Source: Rhizobium sp. ARZ01
GTDB taxonomy: Bacteria > Pseudomonadota > Alphaproteobacteria > Rhizobiales > Rhizobiaceae
Direction of reading: 5' to 3'
Length of the DNA: 64,000 bases
NCBI RefSeq assembly: GCF_014851675.1
Contig: NZ_JACVAE010000001.1
Location: 2,480,001-2,544,000 of the forward strand
In this document: positions 34,682-44,329 of the stretch, piece after piece
How the letters are laid out: every line of letters starts with the position of its first letter
Position numbering within the stretch: position 1 is the first letter of the stretch
Translations under genes and position numbers: made by a program
Notes under the pieces: model-generated
The model's input: the letters and a program-made list of their open reading frames with translations, nothing else
Told to the model about the DNA's origin: nothing
Databases searched by the model: none

Positions 34682-35547
34682 CCTACGCACCGCTCCTCTT
34701 TGCCGTCGCCTTCTGGCTCGCCGCCTGGGCGTTCAACGAGTGGCTTGTACGCCAGCGTTTTCAAAGCCATTTGGCACAGCGGGCCGCACGTCTTGCCGTC
34801 CCGCTCCTTTTCGGCATCACCATCCTGGTCCTTTGGGAAGGCATCGTGCGCGGGTTCAACGTGCCCTCCGTGCTGCTGCCGCCACCGAGCATGATCTGGG
34901 CCCGGCTGATCAACTCGGTCCCCACGCTCTGGGCGGATTTCCGGCAGACGTTCCTGAAGTCGGTGATCACCGGCTATGCCCTCGGCTGCGGCCTCGGCTT
35001 CCTTGTCGCGATCCTGATCGACCGCTCGCCCTTCCTGCAGAAGGGCTTGTTGCCGCTCGGCAATTTCGTCTCGGCGCTACCGGTGATCGGCGTCGCTCCC
35101 ATCATGGTGATGTGGTTCGGCTTCGATTGGCAGTCTAAGGTAGCCGTCGTCGTCATCATGACCTTCTTCCCCATGCTGGTGAACACGGTCGCAGGCCTTG
35201 CCGCGGCCAGCCATATGGAACGCGACCTGATGCGGACCTATGCGGCGAGTTGGTGGCAGACCCTCGTCAAATTGCGGCTTCCCGCCGCCTGGCCTTTCAT
35301 ATTCAATGCACTCAAGATCAATTCCACGCTGGCGCTGATCGGCGCCATCGTCGCCGAGTTTTTCGGAACGCCCATTGTCGGCATGGGTTTCCGGATTTCC
35401 ACGGAAGTGGGCCGCATGAATGTCGACATGGTCTGGGCCGAGATCGCGATCGCAGCGCTCGCCGGCTCGCTCTTCTACGGGGTGGTCGCGCTCGTCGAGC
35501 GCACCGTCACCTTCTGGCATCCGTCTGTCCGCGGTGGACAGGCGTAA
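34678..35547 (+). CDS. ABC transporter permease 2 (SsuC/ThiX-like)
   Basis: This 289-residue permease has about six or seven helices and a coupling loop DLMRTYAASWWQTLVKLRLPAAWP near 183-206, closely similar to that of permease 1. It starts within the stop of permease 1. The binding-protein gene follows 19 nt later. Confidence 0.88.
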   Translation: MTYAPLLFAVAFWLAAWAFNEWLVRQRFQSHLAQRAARLAVPLLFGITILVLWEGIVRGFNVPSVLLPPPSMIWARLINSVPTLWADFRQTFLKSVITGYALGCGLGFLVAILIDRSPFLQKGLLPLGNFVSALPVIGVAPIMVMWFGFDWQSKVAVVVIMTFFPMLVNTVAGLAAASHMERDLMRTYAASWWQTLVKLRLPAAWPFIFNALKINSTLALIGAIVAEFFGTPIVGMGFRISTEVGRMNVDMVWAEIAIAALAGSLFYGVVALVERTVTFWHPSVRGGQA

Positions 35548-35566
35548 TAATAATGAGGGAACCGCT

Positions 35567-36559
35567 ATGAAAAAGACTATTGCATCGCTTCTTATGGCAA
35601 GTGCCTTCTCGCTTGCCGCCTTCCAGGCCGAGGCTGCCGACAAGGTCACCTTGCAGCTGAAGTGGGTCACCCAGGCACAATTCGCCGGCTACTACGTGGC
35701 AAAGGACAAGGGCTTTTATGAGGAGGAAGGCCTCGACGTCGAAATCAAGCCGGGCGGCCCTGATATCGCGCCGGCCCAGGTGATCGCCGGCGGCGGCGCC
35801 GACGTCATCGTCGACTGGATGCCATCTGCGCTTGCCACCCGCGAAAAGGGCGTTCCGCTGGTCAACATCGCCCAGCCCTTCAAGCAATCCGGCATGATGC
35901 TGACCTGTCTGAAGGAATCCGGCGTCAAGGGTCCGGAGGATTTCAAGGGCAAGACCCTCGGCGTCTGGTTCTTCGGCAACGAGTATCCGTTCCTGTCCTG
36001 GATGAGCCACCTGAAGATCCCGACAGATGGCGGGCCGGAAGGCGTGACCGTTTTGAAGCAGGGCTTCAACGTCGACCCGCTGATCCAGAAGCAGGCCGCT
36101 TGCATCTCCACCATGACCTACAACGAGTACTGGCAGGTGATCGATGCCGGCATCAAGCCGGAAGACCTCGTCACCTTCAAATATGAGGACCAGGGCGTGG
36201 CGACGCTGGAGGATGGCCTCTACGTGCTGGAGGACAAGCTGAAGGACCCGGCCTTCAAGGAAAAGATGGTGAAGTTCGTCCGCGCCTCGATGAAGGGCTG
36301 GAAATGGGCCGAGGAGAACCCGGATGACGCAGCCGAGATCGTCCTCGAAAACGACTCGACCGGCGCCCAGACCGAAACCCATCAGAAGCGCATGATGGGC
36401 GAAGTCGCCAAGCTCACCGCCGGCTCGAACGGCGCGCTCGACGAGGCCGACTATAAGCGCACCGTCGCTTCACTGCTTTCGGGCGGTTCGGATCCGGTTA
36501 TCTCTAAGGAACCCCAAGGTGCCTGGACGCATGAGGTCAGCGACGCAGCCCTGAAATAG
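35567..36559 (+). CDS. ABC transporter substrate-binding protein, NMT1/THI5-like
   Basis: This 330-residue protein starts at MKKTIASLLMASAFSL. The signal peptide ends near AEAADK (about 23). The mature protein has KVTLQLKWVTQAQFAGYYVAK and KGFYEEEGLDVEIKPGG, the hallmark start of NMT1/THI5-like proteins that bind thiamine-pyrimidine precursors and similar small heterocycles. Combined with the pyrimidine catabolism genes upstream, a pyrimidine base or hydroxymethylpyrimidine-like ligand is likely. A strong terminator follows. Confidence 0.88.
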   Translation: MKKTIASLLMASAFSLAAFQAEAADKVTLQLKWVTQAQFAGYYVAKDKGFYEEEGLDVEIKPGGPDIAPAQVIAGGGADVIVDWMPSALATREKGVPLVNIAQPFKQSGMMLTCLKESGVKGPEDFKGKTLGVWFFGNEYPFLSWMSHLKIPTDGGPEGVTVLKQGFNVDPLIQKQAACISTMTYNEYWQVIDAGIKPEDLVTFKYEDQGVATLEDGLYVLEDKLKDPAFKEKMVKFVRASMKGWKWAEENPDDAAEIVLENDSTGAQTETHQKRMMGEVAKLTAGSNGALDEADYKRTVASLLSGGSDPVISKEPQGAWTHEVSDAALK

Positions 36560-36578
36560 TTGAGCCTGCCTACAGATG

Positions 36579-36618
36579 ATGAGCGCGCGGCACTCGCTGC
36601 CGCGCGCTCATGCTTTTT
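36579..36618 (+). terminator. Rho-independent terminator of the ABC transporter operon
   Basis: A perfect 14-bp stem (36579-36592 with 36598-36611) with a CTCGC loop is followed by GCTTTTTC. It lies 19 nt after the binding-protein stop. Confidence 0.9.
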
Positions 36619-36894
36619 CGGCGACCGGATGCGCGCCAGGATGGCACGGTTCCCGTCTGTTGCACTGCGACATCACAGGATGTAAAATATTGAGGCACCA
36701 TCCTGAGTGGACCCTTGTAAGCCGTTGCGCGTCCCATTACATAGACCGCGCAGTTTGGAACCCGGCCGTTTCAAAGCCGATGGAAGATCTACGACAACGC
36801 TTCCGGCCAAATCTGGGATGGAATGCCCGCCGGCAAAAAAACAAAAATCTCCGGCGTGGTTCGAAAATTGCCTGCATATTGAAAAGGTCGGCTC
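36619..36894. other. Non-coding region before the RND efflux genes
   Basis: These 276 bases separate the terminator from the membrane fusion protein start. No open frame with a ribosome site is seen. It contains an A-rich stretch near 36835-36845 and probably the promoter of the efflux genes. No operator was recognised and no TetR-type repressor gene is adjacent. Confidence 0.5.
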
Positions 36895-38100
36895 ATGGCG
36901 CGTGGATTGAAGTACGTACTCTGCCTTTCCGTCGCTGCAACCGCAGCTGCCTATGCAGGCGGCCTGCACGCTGCCGATGCCGCCCCCAGCCAGCCCGGAA
37001 ATGAACAGACGGAAAATCTGCCGGCGATCGTCGTTACCGCGGCCGAAGAACGGACGATCGTCGACCGCGTGATCGCCACCGGCACGATCCAGCCTGTCGA
37101 GGAGGTCTATGTCGCCCCGCTTGTCGACGGCCTTTCCATCCGCTCGCTTGGCGCCGAAGTCGCCGATCGCGTGAAGGAAGGCGATACGCTCGCAACCCTC
37201 AACGACGATGCGCTGATCTTGCAGAAGAGCCAGCTCGAAGCGATGCGCGCCAAAGCCGAGGCTTCCCTGGCGCAGATCGAAGCGCAATTGATCGAAGCAA
37301 AGGCGAATGCCGAGGAAGCCGACAAGGCGCGTGAGCGCGCCGAAAAGCTGGTAAAGTCAGGAGCGACCTCCCAGGCGATCTTCGATCAGGCCACTGCCGC
37401 TGCGAAGGCAGCGGTCTCGCGCGTCACCTCTGCCGAACAGGCCATTTCCGTATCAAAGGCAGAGATCAAGGTTATGGACGCGCAGATCGCCGACATCGAC
37501 CTGAAACTCGCCCGCACCGCCGTCAAGGCTCCGGTTTCCGGCATCATCTCCTCACGGACCGCCAAGATCGGCGCAATCGCCATGGGCGCCAGCCAGCCGC
37601 TGTTCTCGATCATCCGCGACGGCGAGATCGAGTTGAAAGCGGATGTCTCGGAATCCTCGATTCTCAAGCTTGCTGTCGGCCAGAAGGCGACGGTAACGCT
37701 TGCCGGCGGCGCGGCGAAGCTCTCCGGCCGCATTCGCCTGGTCGAACCGACGCTGAGCAACGATACCCGCCTCGGCCACGTTTACATCAAGCTGGACGAA
37801 CCGGAAAAGGCGCGCGTCGGCATGTTTGCCAGCGCCGAGATCATCGCGCAGGAAACGAAAGGCATCGTGCTCCCGCTTTCCGCGATCACCACCTCGCGCG
37901 ACGGTACGGTTGCGCGTAAAGTCGAGGACGGGATCGTCAAGCTCGTGAAAGTCGAGACCGGCATCCAGGACGGCCAGGTGATCGAGATCGCAAGTGGCCT
38001 CAAAGCCGGCGACGAGGTCGTAGCGAAGGCGGGCGCCTATGTCCGCGACGGTGACAGGGTCAGGCCGGTAAAGGCGACCTCGCCGGTTGCTGCGAACTAG
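36895..38100 (+). CDS. RND efflux periplasmic adaptor (membrane fusion protein)
   Basis: This 401-residue protein has an N-terminal signal or anchor at about 5-27. A lipoyl/barrel-sandwich half is at about 60-100 (VYVAPLVDGLSIRSLG). A helical hairpin at about 105-205 is rich in Ala/Glu/Lys (EAMRAKAEASLAQIEAQLIE). The second lipoyl half has ARTAVKAPVSGIISSR, and beta-barrel and membrane-proximal domains follow. It lacks the lipobox Cys of AcrA. It links the RND pump to an outer membrane channel, which is not encoded nearby. The pump gene follows after 173 nt. Confidence 0.9.
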   Translation: MARGLKYVLCLSVAATAAAYAGGLHAADAAPSQPGNEQTENLPAIVVTAAEERTIVDRVIATGTIQPVEEVYVAPLVDGLSIRSLGAEVADRVKEGDTLATLNDDALILQKSQLEAMRAKAEASLAQIEAQLIEAKANAEEADKARERAEKLVKSGATSQAIFDQATAAAKAAVSRVTSAEQAISVSKAEIKVMDAQIADIDLKLARTAVKAPVSGIISSRTAKIGAIAMGASQPLFSIIRDGEIELKADVSESSILKLAVGQKATVTLAGGAAKLSGRIRLVEPTLSNDTRLGHVYIKLDEPEKARVGMFASAEIIAQETKGIVLPLSAITTSRDGTVARKVEDGIVKLVKVETGIQDGQVIEIASGLKAGDEVVAKAGAYVRDGDRVRPVKATSPVAAN

Positions 38101-38273
38101 GAAAGTCGCACAAAACGGTCTCGGGCCGCACAAATACGCAAGGCCGCAGTGAAGGCATTGCGAGAAGATAATTCGGACTGTCCGCGCGCCACGGGACGCG
38201 CGGTCTGAAGCGCGACCTTCAAGCTGCGAACATTGGCGGTTGGTGCGAAATCTGGGATGAGGATATCTGGAAC

Positions 38274-41200
38274 ATGAATTTTTCTGCCTGGTCCATTCGC
38301 AACCCAATCGCGCCGCTGCTTGCCTTCTTCCTGCTGATGGTCGTCGGGCTGCAATCTTTCTATTCACTGCCGATCACGCGCTTTCCCAACATCGATGTGC
38401 CAGTGATCGCGATCACCGTCACTCAAAGCGGGGCGGCCCCTGCCGAGCTCGAGCTTCAGGTAACCAAGGAGATCGAGGACGCGGTCGCCGGCATTTCCGG
38501 TGTCGACGACATCATGTCGACCGTCACCGACGGCAGTTCGGTGACATCAGTCCTGTTCGAGATCGAAGTGCCGACGAACCAGGCACTGCAGGACGTCAAG
38601 GATGCGATCGACCGCATCCGCAGCGACCTGCCGGCAACGGTCGAGGAGCCGGTTGTCACCAAGATCGATGTGGAGGGGCAGGCAATCCAGACCTTTGCCG
38701 TCTCCTCGCCCAACATGACGCTCGAAGAGCTATCCTGGTTCGTCGACGACACCGTCAAACGCGCATTGCAGGGCCAGCCGGGTGTCGGCAAGATCGATCG
38801 TTTCGGCGGCGCCGACCGGGAGGTGCTGGTCGACCTCAATTCCGACAGGCTTGAATCCTTCGGCATTTCCGCCGCCGACGTGAACCGTCAACTGCGCAGC
38901 ATGAACGCCGATGTCGGCTCCGGTCGCGGCCAGATCGCCGGCGCCGAACAGGCGATCCGTGTCCTTGGCGACGCCCGCTCCGTGGAAAAGCTGGCCGCCA
39001 CGATGATCGCGCTTCCAAATGGCCGCTTCGTCCGCCTGTCAGAGCTTGGCCGGATCACAGACACCTACGAGGAGCCCCGCTCGTTCTCTCGCTTCAATGG
39101 CACCCCGGTTGTAACCTTTGCCGTCTTCCGCTCGAAGGGCGCCAGCGAGGTGACCGTTGCCGAGTCCGTCGAAAAGGCGCTCACCAAGGTGCGCGAGCAG
39201 AATCCGGACGTCGCGATCAGCCTTGTCGACGACGCCGTCTACTTCACCTACGGCAACTACGAAGCGGCGATCCACACGCTGATGGAAGGCGCGATCCTGG
39301 CCGTCATCGTCGTGCTGCTCTTCCTTCGCAACTGGCGTGCGACGCTGATCTCGGCCGTCGCGCTGCCGCTCTCCGCGATACCCACCTTCTACGTCATGGA
39401 TCTGCTGGGTTTCTCGTTGAACCTCGTCAGTTTCCTCGCCATGACGCTTGCCACTGGTATCCTGGTCGATGACGCGATCGTTGAGATCGAGAACATCGCG
39501 CGCCACATCAAGATGGGCAAGACTCCGTACCGGGCCGCCATCGAAGCCGCAGATGAAATTGGCCTCGCGGTGATTGCCACAACGTTCACCATCATCGCCG
39601 TGTTCGTGCCGGTATCTTTCATGCCCGGCATCCCGGGTCAGTACTTCATCCAGTTCGGCCTCACCGTCGCCGTCGCGGTATTTTTCTCGCTTGCGGTGGC
39701 GCGATTGATCACCCCCGTGATGGCCGCCTACCTGATGCGTTCCAGCGATGGGGACGGCCACGGCGAGGAAAAGGACGGCGCCTTCATGCGCGGCTACACC
39801 TGGCTTGTGACCGTGACGACCAAGCACTGGTATAGCCGCTACGCCACGCTTCTCGGTGCCATTGCCTTTCTTGTCGCTTCGATGATGCTGCTCTTTACCG
39901 TTCCCGGCAGTTTCATGCCGCCGGAGGATGCTTCGCGCGTCGTTCTCTCGGTCGAGCTCCCGCCCGATGCCATGCTGGAGGACACCGACCGCGCAACGTC
40001 CGAGATCTTTGACCGGGTAAAAGACATCGATGGCGTCAGTGATATCTTCGTGTTGGGAGGCTCCTCACCGAAGGGTGACCTCGAGCTGCGCCGCGCCTCG
40101 GTGACGGTCATGCTGGAGAAGCGGGATCACTCGCTCGTCAACAAGGTCGTCAACGACCTCCTCGGCGATCTGCCTGTGATCGGCCAGTACCTTCCGAAGC
40201 TGCCGCCGACCGGTCGCATCAAACCGCAGTGGGATGTCGAGAAGGCGATCTTCGCCGCGGTCCACGATATCCCGGATGTCCGCATCATAAAGCTCAACGA
40301 CCGCGCCGAGCGTGACCTGACGTTTAACCTGCTTTCCAACAACGAAGCAGATCTGAACAACACGGTCGCCGTTCTCGAGGCCAAGCTGAGAGCCGATCCA
40401 CTGCTTTCGAACGTCAGCTCCGAAGGTTCATTGCCCCGGCCTGAACTGCAGATCCGGCCGCGCGATGACAAGATGGCCCGTCTCGGCATCACCACCGCGC
40501 AGATTTCCGAGGTGATACGCGTCGCCACCATCGGCGACATCGATTCTCAGCTCAGCAAGATGTCGCTCGATGGGCGCCTTATCCCGATCCGCGTGCAGGT
40601 CGACCGCGATTTCCGCGGCGATCTCGGCGCGATCCGTAATCTGAAGATCAAGACCGCGAGCGGCCAGGTCGTACCGCTGTCGTCGGTTGCCGATATCGAC
40701 TATTCGGAAGGCCCCAGTTCAATCAAGCGCTTCGACCGCAACCGGGTCGTCTCTATCGGCTCCGATCTCAAGCCCGGTGTGGCACTGGATACGGCGACGG
40801 CCCGCTTCAAGGAGATCGCCAACAGCATCGACATGCCCGAGACGGTGCGCTTCCAGGAAAGCGGCGACGCCGAAATCCAGGCAGAGATGGTACAGAGCTT
40901 CGGCAACGCCATGCTGCTTGGCCTGTTGCTGGTGTTGATGGTGCTGATCTTGCTGTTTAAGGACGTCATCCAGCCCTTCACCATCCTGTTCTCGCTGCCA
41001 CTTGCGATCGGCGGTGTGGCGGCCGGCCTGATCCTGACGCAGAACGCACTCTCCATGCCGGTGCTGATCGGCATCCTGATGCTGATGGGCATCGTGACGA
41101 AGAATGCGATCCTGCTGGTCGATTTCGCGATCGAAATGATGCATCGAGGCATGAACCGTCTGCAGGCGATGGTCGAGGCCGGGCGCAAGCGTGCGCGCCC

Positions 41201-41591
41201 GATCATCATGACGTCGATCGCGATGTCGGCTGGTATGCTGCCCTCCGCGCTTGGTGTCGGCGAAGGCGGGACGTTCCGCGCGCCGATGGCGATTGCGGTG
41301 ATCGGCGGCATCATCGTCTCGACGGTGCTGTCGCTGGTGGTCGTACCATCGTTCTTCCTGATCATGGACGACCTATCGCGGCTCCTCGCAAGGATCTTCG
41401 GTCGTCTCGTCGGCAAGAAGGACGAGGAGACGCCTCCTCTCGACAACGAGGCGCTCACGCACGCAGCAATCGAAACCGCAAAGAGCATCGATACTTTGGG
41501 GGACCGGGTGACCGCCTTGGAGCAGCATCGGGACGGTGCCAAGAAGCCGCTCAGCGTCATCGCGCATCATTCGAAACTTGCCGCCGAATGA
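38274..41591 (+). CDS. RND efflux pump inner membrane transporter (HAE1 family)
   Basis: This 1105-residue protein has twelve membrane helices in two repeats with two large periplasmic loops. Recognisable parts are the N-terminus WSIRNPIAPLLAFFLL, the DDAIVEIENIARH segment of helix 4 (Asp pair for proton transfer), PVSFMPGIPGQYFIQFG and, in the second half, MGIVTKNAILLVDFA. It exports drugs, lipids or other hydrophobic compounds by proton antiport. The C-terminal tail of about 60 residues after the last helix is longer than in AcrB and charged. Confidence 0.93.
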   Translation: MNFSAWSIRNPIAPLLAFFLLMVVGLQSFYSLPITRFPNIDVPVIAITVTQSGAAPAELELQVTKEIEDAVAGISGVDDIMSTVTDGSSVTSVLFEIEVPTNQALQDVKDAIDRIRSDLPATVEEPVVTKIDVEGQAIQTFAVSSPNMTLEELSWFVDDTVKRALQGQPGVGKIDRFGGADREVLVDLNSDRLESFGISAADVNRQLRSMNADVGSGRGQIAGAEQAIRVLGDARSVEKLAATMIALPNGRFVRLSELGRITDTYEEPRSFSRFNGTPVVTFAVFRSKGASEVTVAESVEKALTKVREQNPDVAISLVDDAVYFTYGNYEAAIHTLMEGAILAVIVVLLFLRNWRATLISAVALPLSAIPTFYVMDLLGFSLNLVSFLAMTLATGILVDDAIVEIENIARHIKMGKTPYRAAIEAADEIGLAVIATTFTIIAVFVPVSFMPGIPGQYFIQFGLTVAVAVFFSLAVARLITPVMAAYLMRSSDGDGHGEEKDGAFMRGYTWLVTVTTKHWYSRYATLLGAIAFLVASMMLLFTVPGSFMPPEDASRVVLSVELPPDAMLEDTDRATSEIFDRVKDIDGVSDIFVLGGSSPKGDLELRRASVTVMLEKRDHSLVNKVVNDLLGDLPVIGQYLPKLPPTGRIKPQWDVEKAIFAAVHDIPDVRIIKLNDRAERDLTFNLLSNNEADLNNTVAVLEAKLRADPLLSNVSSEGSLPRPELQIRPRDDKMARLGITTAQISEVIRVATIGDIDSQLSKMSLDGRLIPIRVQVDRDFRGDLGAIRNLKIKTASGQVVPLSSVADIDYSEGPSSIKRFDRNRVVSIGSDLKPGVALDTATARFKEIANSIDMPETVRFQESGDAEIQAEMVQSFGNAMLLGLLLVLMVLILLFKDVIQPFTILFSLPLAIGGVAAGLILTQNALSMPVLIGILMLMGIVTKNAILLVDFAIEMMHRGMNRLQAMVEAGRKRARPIIMTSIAMSAGMLPSALGVGEGGTFRAPMAIAVIGGIIVSTVLSLVVVPSFFLIMDDLSRLLARIFGRLVGKKDEETPPLDNEALTHAAIETAKSIDTLGDRVTALEQHRDGAKKPLSVIAHHSKLAAE

Positions 41592-41616
41592 TGTGACCAA
41601 ACTTAAGGTCAAACGA

Positions 41617-41655
41617 AAGCCGGGCAGGTAATTCCGCCCGGCTTTTCTCGTTTTT
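41617..41655 (+). terminator. Rho-independent terminator after the RND gene
   Basis: A 9-bp stem (41617-41625 with 41636-41644) is followed by TTCTCGTTTTT, 25 nt after the RND stop. Confidence 0.9.
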
Positions 41656-41680
41656 GAGCGCTCCAGAGCTGTGCGTTTAT

Positions 41681-41694
41681 TTGACCGAAATCAA
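41681..41694. promoter_or_regulatory. FNR/FixK-like box upstream of the Crp/Fnr gene
   Basis: TTGAC-CGAA-ATCAA differs at one of ten positions from the anaerobox TTGAT-N4-ATCAA. It lies 117 nt before the start of the Crp/Fnr-family regulator gene, so autoregulation or control by FixK/FnrN is plausible. Confidence 0.5.
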
Positions 41695-41810
41695 CGAAGG
41701 CCCCGAAAAGGCGCTTTAACATCTGCTGGTTCAACGAGCGGCGGCTCCCCTCTTCCAGGGAGAAAGCCTCTCCCTAAGAACCATATGGGGAAGAGACGGG
41801 TGAAAAAGCG

Positions 41811-42494
41811 ATGAACAGGATAATGAGGCCGAGCGCCTGGGAGCGCGAAACACTGATGGGACTGCCGCTGTTGTCCAGACTTGAACTGGATACCTTGTCG
41901 GCAATGCTTGAGATTGCCACAGTTCGTACGATTGGGCCGCGACAAGTGCTGTTTCGCGAGGGAGACCTCGCCGACACGCTCTATTGCGTGCTCAGCGGTT
42001 ACGTGCGCAGCTTTCATCTCTCCCCGCTGGGACGCGAGGTTGATCTGCTCGTTCACGAACCGGGTGACCTGATCGGCGCGAGCGCCTGCCTGCATGGGCA
42101 TACCTATTGCGCCAGTGCCCAGGCAACCGACAGCGTCAAGATCGTCCAGTTCAACCTGCAGCGCGTCCGGGAGCTTGCCGCCCGCAAATCCGATCTGGCG
42201 CTCGCCCTTGCATCGGGCCTATCCGGCCAATTCGCAGGCAGCCTTTCCACCTTGGCCGATGATCGGCTCCATACTGCCCCGCAGCGAGTTGCACACTACC
42301 TGAAGAAGCAATGCCCGCAGGGCTCGCGCAATGTCAGTTTCCGCCTGCCCTACCAGAAAAACCTGCTGGCAGGAAAGTTGGGACTTGCACCAGAAGCGCT
42401 CTCCCGCGCGTTCTCGCATCTGAAGCGCTACGGCGTCAGTGTCCGCGGCCGGTTGGTGCAGGTCACCGACCCCGAAGTCTTGCAGTCGGTCTAG
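41811..42494 (+). CDS. Crp/Fnr-family regulator
   Basis: This 227-residue protein has an N-terminal cyclic-nucleotide-binding-type beta-barrel at about 20-130 (RQVLFREGDLADTLYCVLSGYVRSF, HEPGDLIGAS). The C-terminal HTH is at about 150-220 (LPYQKNLLAGKLGLAPEALSRAFSHL). The recognition helix has E-x-x-S-R as in FNR, which reads TTGA half sites. The N-terminal cysteine cluster that holds the Fe-S centre of FNR is missing, so it belongs with FixK/Dnr/NnrR-like regulators sensing something else, such as nitric oxide or nothing at all. An FNR-like box lies upstream. Confidence 0.88.
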   Translation: MNRIMRPSAWERETLMGLPLLSRLELDTLSAMLEIATVRTIGPRQVLFREGDLADTLYCVLSGYVRSFHLSPLGREVDLLVHEPGDLIGASACLHGHTYCASAQATDSVKIVQFNLQRVRELAARKSDLALALASGLSGQFAGSLSTLADDRLHTAPQRVAHYLKKQCPQGSRNVSFRLPYQKNLLAGKLGLAPEALSRAFSHLKRYGVSVRGRLVQVTDPEVLQSV

Positions 42495-42704
42495 ACCGAC
42501 AGCTGCCACGCCACGGGTCGATCCGCAAGGGACCACCGGTGTGCGGGGGTGGCCATTATGCGCGAAGCAATGATCTGAGTCTTTGCCGGGAACGTCCTTT
42601 GCGCGCCGGGAAAAGAGCAGGCTGGTGATCGCCTTGAAGCTTTAAGGCCCACCCTTCGATCGTGGGTGGCTGTCGCCGTTAGCGGGCCCCTCAGTGAAAT
42701 ACCC

Positions 42705-43499
42705 TCAGGGCAACACCTTCGCATGTCCGTCGAAAGCAAAAACGGGTCGCTCGCAAGCCGTATTCCGGGCATGGTCCAATGCTCGCCGCGCAGCGTCCAA
42801 AGCCAAAACCATCGGTGCATTTGGAGAAACATCGGCGATGCCGGCTGCAAGCGCGACCGTCAGGTTTAAGCCGCCTGTCGCGATCATGCGTGTCGCCACT
42901 GAACGGCGCACTTCTTCCACGAGCAGAATGCAGTCGTGAGGGCTCTGGCTCGCCGCCATGATGAGAAATTCGCCGGGAGCGGTTCGCGTGAGTTGGTGCG
43001 GCGCGCGAAAGGTGCGCGCGAGTTCTTCCACAACAAGTCGGGTCACTGCGTTCGCGGCATCACTGCCATAGCGGCTCGAAATGAAGGCGAAGTGCGTCAC
43101 CTGGAATAGCACGAGGAAGCCGGAGGAAATGGGCGCATCCAGCGTTTCGACTAGTTCGGGTTTAGTCGCGATAGGGATCGAATTGACCTCCCCAGCCTGC
43201 TCTAGCCTGGCGCGCGTGCTGCGCCAGCCGGCGACGCCGAGGGCGGCAAGGGTCATGAGCAGGCCCGCGACGCTGACAGCCATCAACACGGAGGGCCCCG
43301 CGCCTTGAGAAAGGTATCCTGGCTCAGGCATTGGCAGGAGGCGGAATGGCGCGTGCAGTGCACTGAGGATCAGATGAATTGCAGTTGCAAGGGTGGCCGC
43401 CACCAGAAATCCATAGGGCAAAAGCGTAGAAAGGCCGACCCTCGCAATGACGGCGCGGTCCTCTTGCAGTGCTGCCGATGGTCCAACGTCCCGAAACAT
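42705..43499 (-). CDS. Membrane protein with degenerate GGDEF domain
   Basis: This 264-residue protein starts at MFRDVGPSAAL (ATG 43499, GGAGA upstream) and has two membrane helices at about 25-45 and 70-95. The rest follows the GGDEF fold: VTHFAFISSRYGSDAANAV, then TRTAPGEFLIMA, where GGDEF should be, and NLTVALAAGIADVSPNAP near the end. The signature has become APGEF and the usual metal-binding Asp in the first segment is lost, so it should not make c-di-GMP. It may bind GTP or act in signalling by protein contact. The gap 42495-42704 downstream contains no gene. Confidence 0.7.
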   Translation of the reverse strand: MFRDVGPSAALQEDRAVIARVGLSTLLPYGFLVAATLATAIHLILSALHAPFRLLPMPEPGYLSQGAGPSVLMAVSVAGLLMTLAALGVAGWRSTRARLEQAGEVNSIPIATKPELVETLDAPISSGFLVLFQVTHFAFISSRYGSDAANAVTRLVVEELARTFRAPHQLTRTAPGEFLIMAASQSPHDCILLVEEVRRSVATRMIATGGLNLTVALAAGIADVSPNAPMVLALDAARRALDHARNTACERPVFAFDGHAKVLP

Positions 43500-43667
43500 T
43501 ACATTCTCCGCATTCTCATGCGGTGAACATAACTGGGTGAATTTCACATTCGCCTAATACAAAAGCTAAAAATAGACTGAATTCCTGCGATTGACCCAAG
43601 ATGGGACTGCCAAACAGACTCGAAGCGAGGCCCATGCACCAAATTGAGGCACCCTCAGGGGTTAAGC

Positions 43668-44327
43668 TCAGTGTGACTTTTCCGGATTCGAGTCCCGTGG
43701 GAACGAGAGGCGTTCGAGCATGCCCGCCCCCACAAGGCGGTCCACCCAGGCGCGTTCAGCTGCAAAGGGATGCCATTCCCAGCCGGAATGACCGAAGCCG
43801 GCAAGGATGACGCGATCATTTCTCCGGACAAGGTTCTCCAACACCTCGGCGACCACGACGAGGCCGGAACTTGGAACGACGTAGGGAGAGGTTGCAAGCG
43901 CATGCAGCTCATCGTCCAGCGCCTCGTGAACCGATGCCGGTACGACATAGCATCGACGTCCGCTTGCCGTTGCAAAAGTCTTAAAACCAAGCGTGTAGTC
44001 GTCGCAGAAATCTTCCAGGTCAGGGTTGCTCCGCGCCAGAATGGGTCTCATGGCTGCATACTTTACAGGATCGCGCACGCACCAAAATGCGCCGGCTGCC
44101 CTAACCGCAGGATGTCCCTTCCATTGACCACCACCCAGCATCGCGAGCGCAGGTCTACCGGTGTTGCAGACAGCAACGATATCGGTCTTCCAGCCACCTC
44201 GCCCGATCGACCGGCAGTCGTTGAAGCGGATTACGACGTCCGCCGAGTCGATCCGGTCCGCCGCACCCGCCGGAAGTTCGCCGTTGCCGACAACCATGAT
44301 CGCGCGTCCGCCGGCGGCCGTTTCCAT
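43668..44327 (-). CDS. Glycosyltransferase family 29-like protein
   Basis: This 219-residue protein has IMVVGNGELPAGAADRIDSADVVIRFND at about 10-37. It closely resembles the sialyl-motif-L region of family 29 sialyltransferases (V-V-G-N, then I-D-x-x-D-x-V-I-R-F-N). YVVPSSGLVVVAEVLENL and ILAGFGHSGWEWHPFAAERAWVD fit the rest of the family. Rhizobial relatives are often labelled urease operon accessory proteins. It starts two bases after the LprI-like gene. It may add a sugar acid to surface glycans, but activity in bacteria of this group is not established. Confidence 0.7.
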   Translation of the reverse strand: METAAGGRAIMVVGNGELPAGAADRIDSADVVIRFNDCRSIGRGGWKTDIVAVCNTGRPALAMLGGGQWKGHPAVRAAGAFWCVRDPVKYAAMRPILARSNPDLEDFCDDYTLGFKTFATASGRRCYVVPASVHEALDDELHALATSPYVVPSSGLVVVAEVLENLVRRNDRVILAGFGHSGWEWHPFAAERAWVDRLVGAGMLERLSFPRDSNPEKSH

Positions 44328-44329
44328 CT

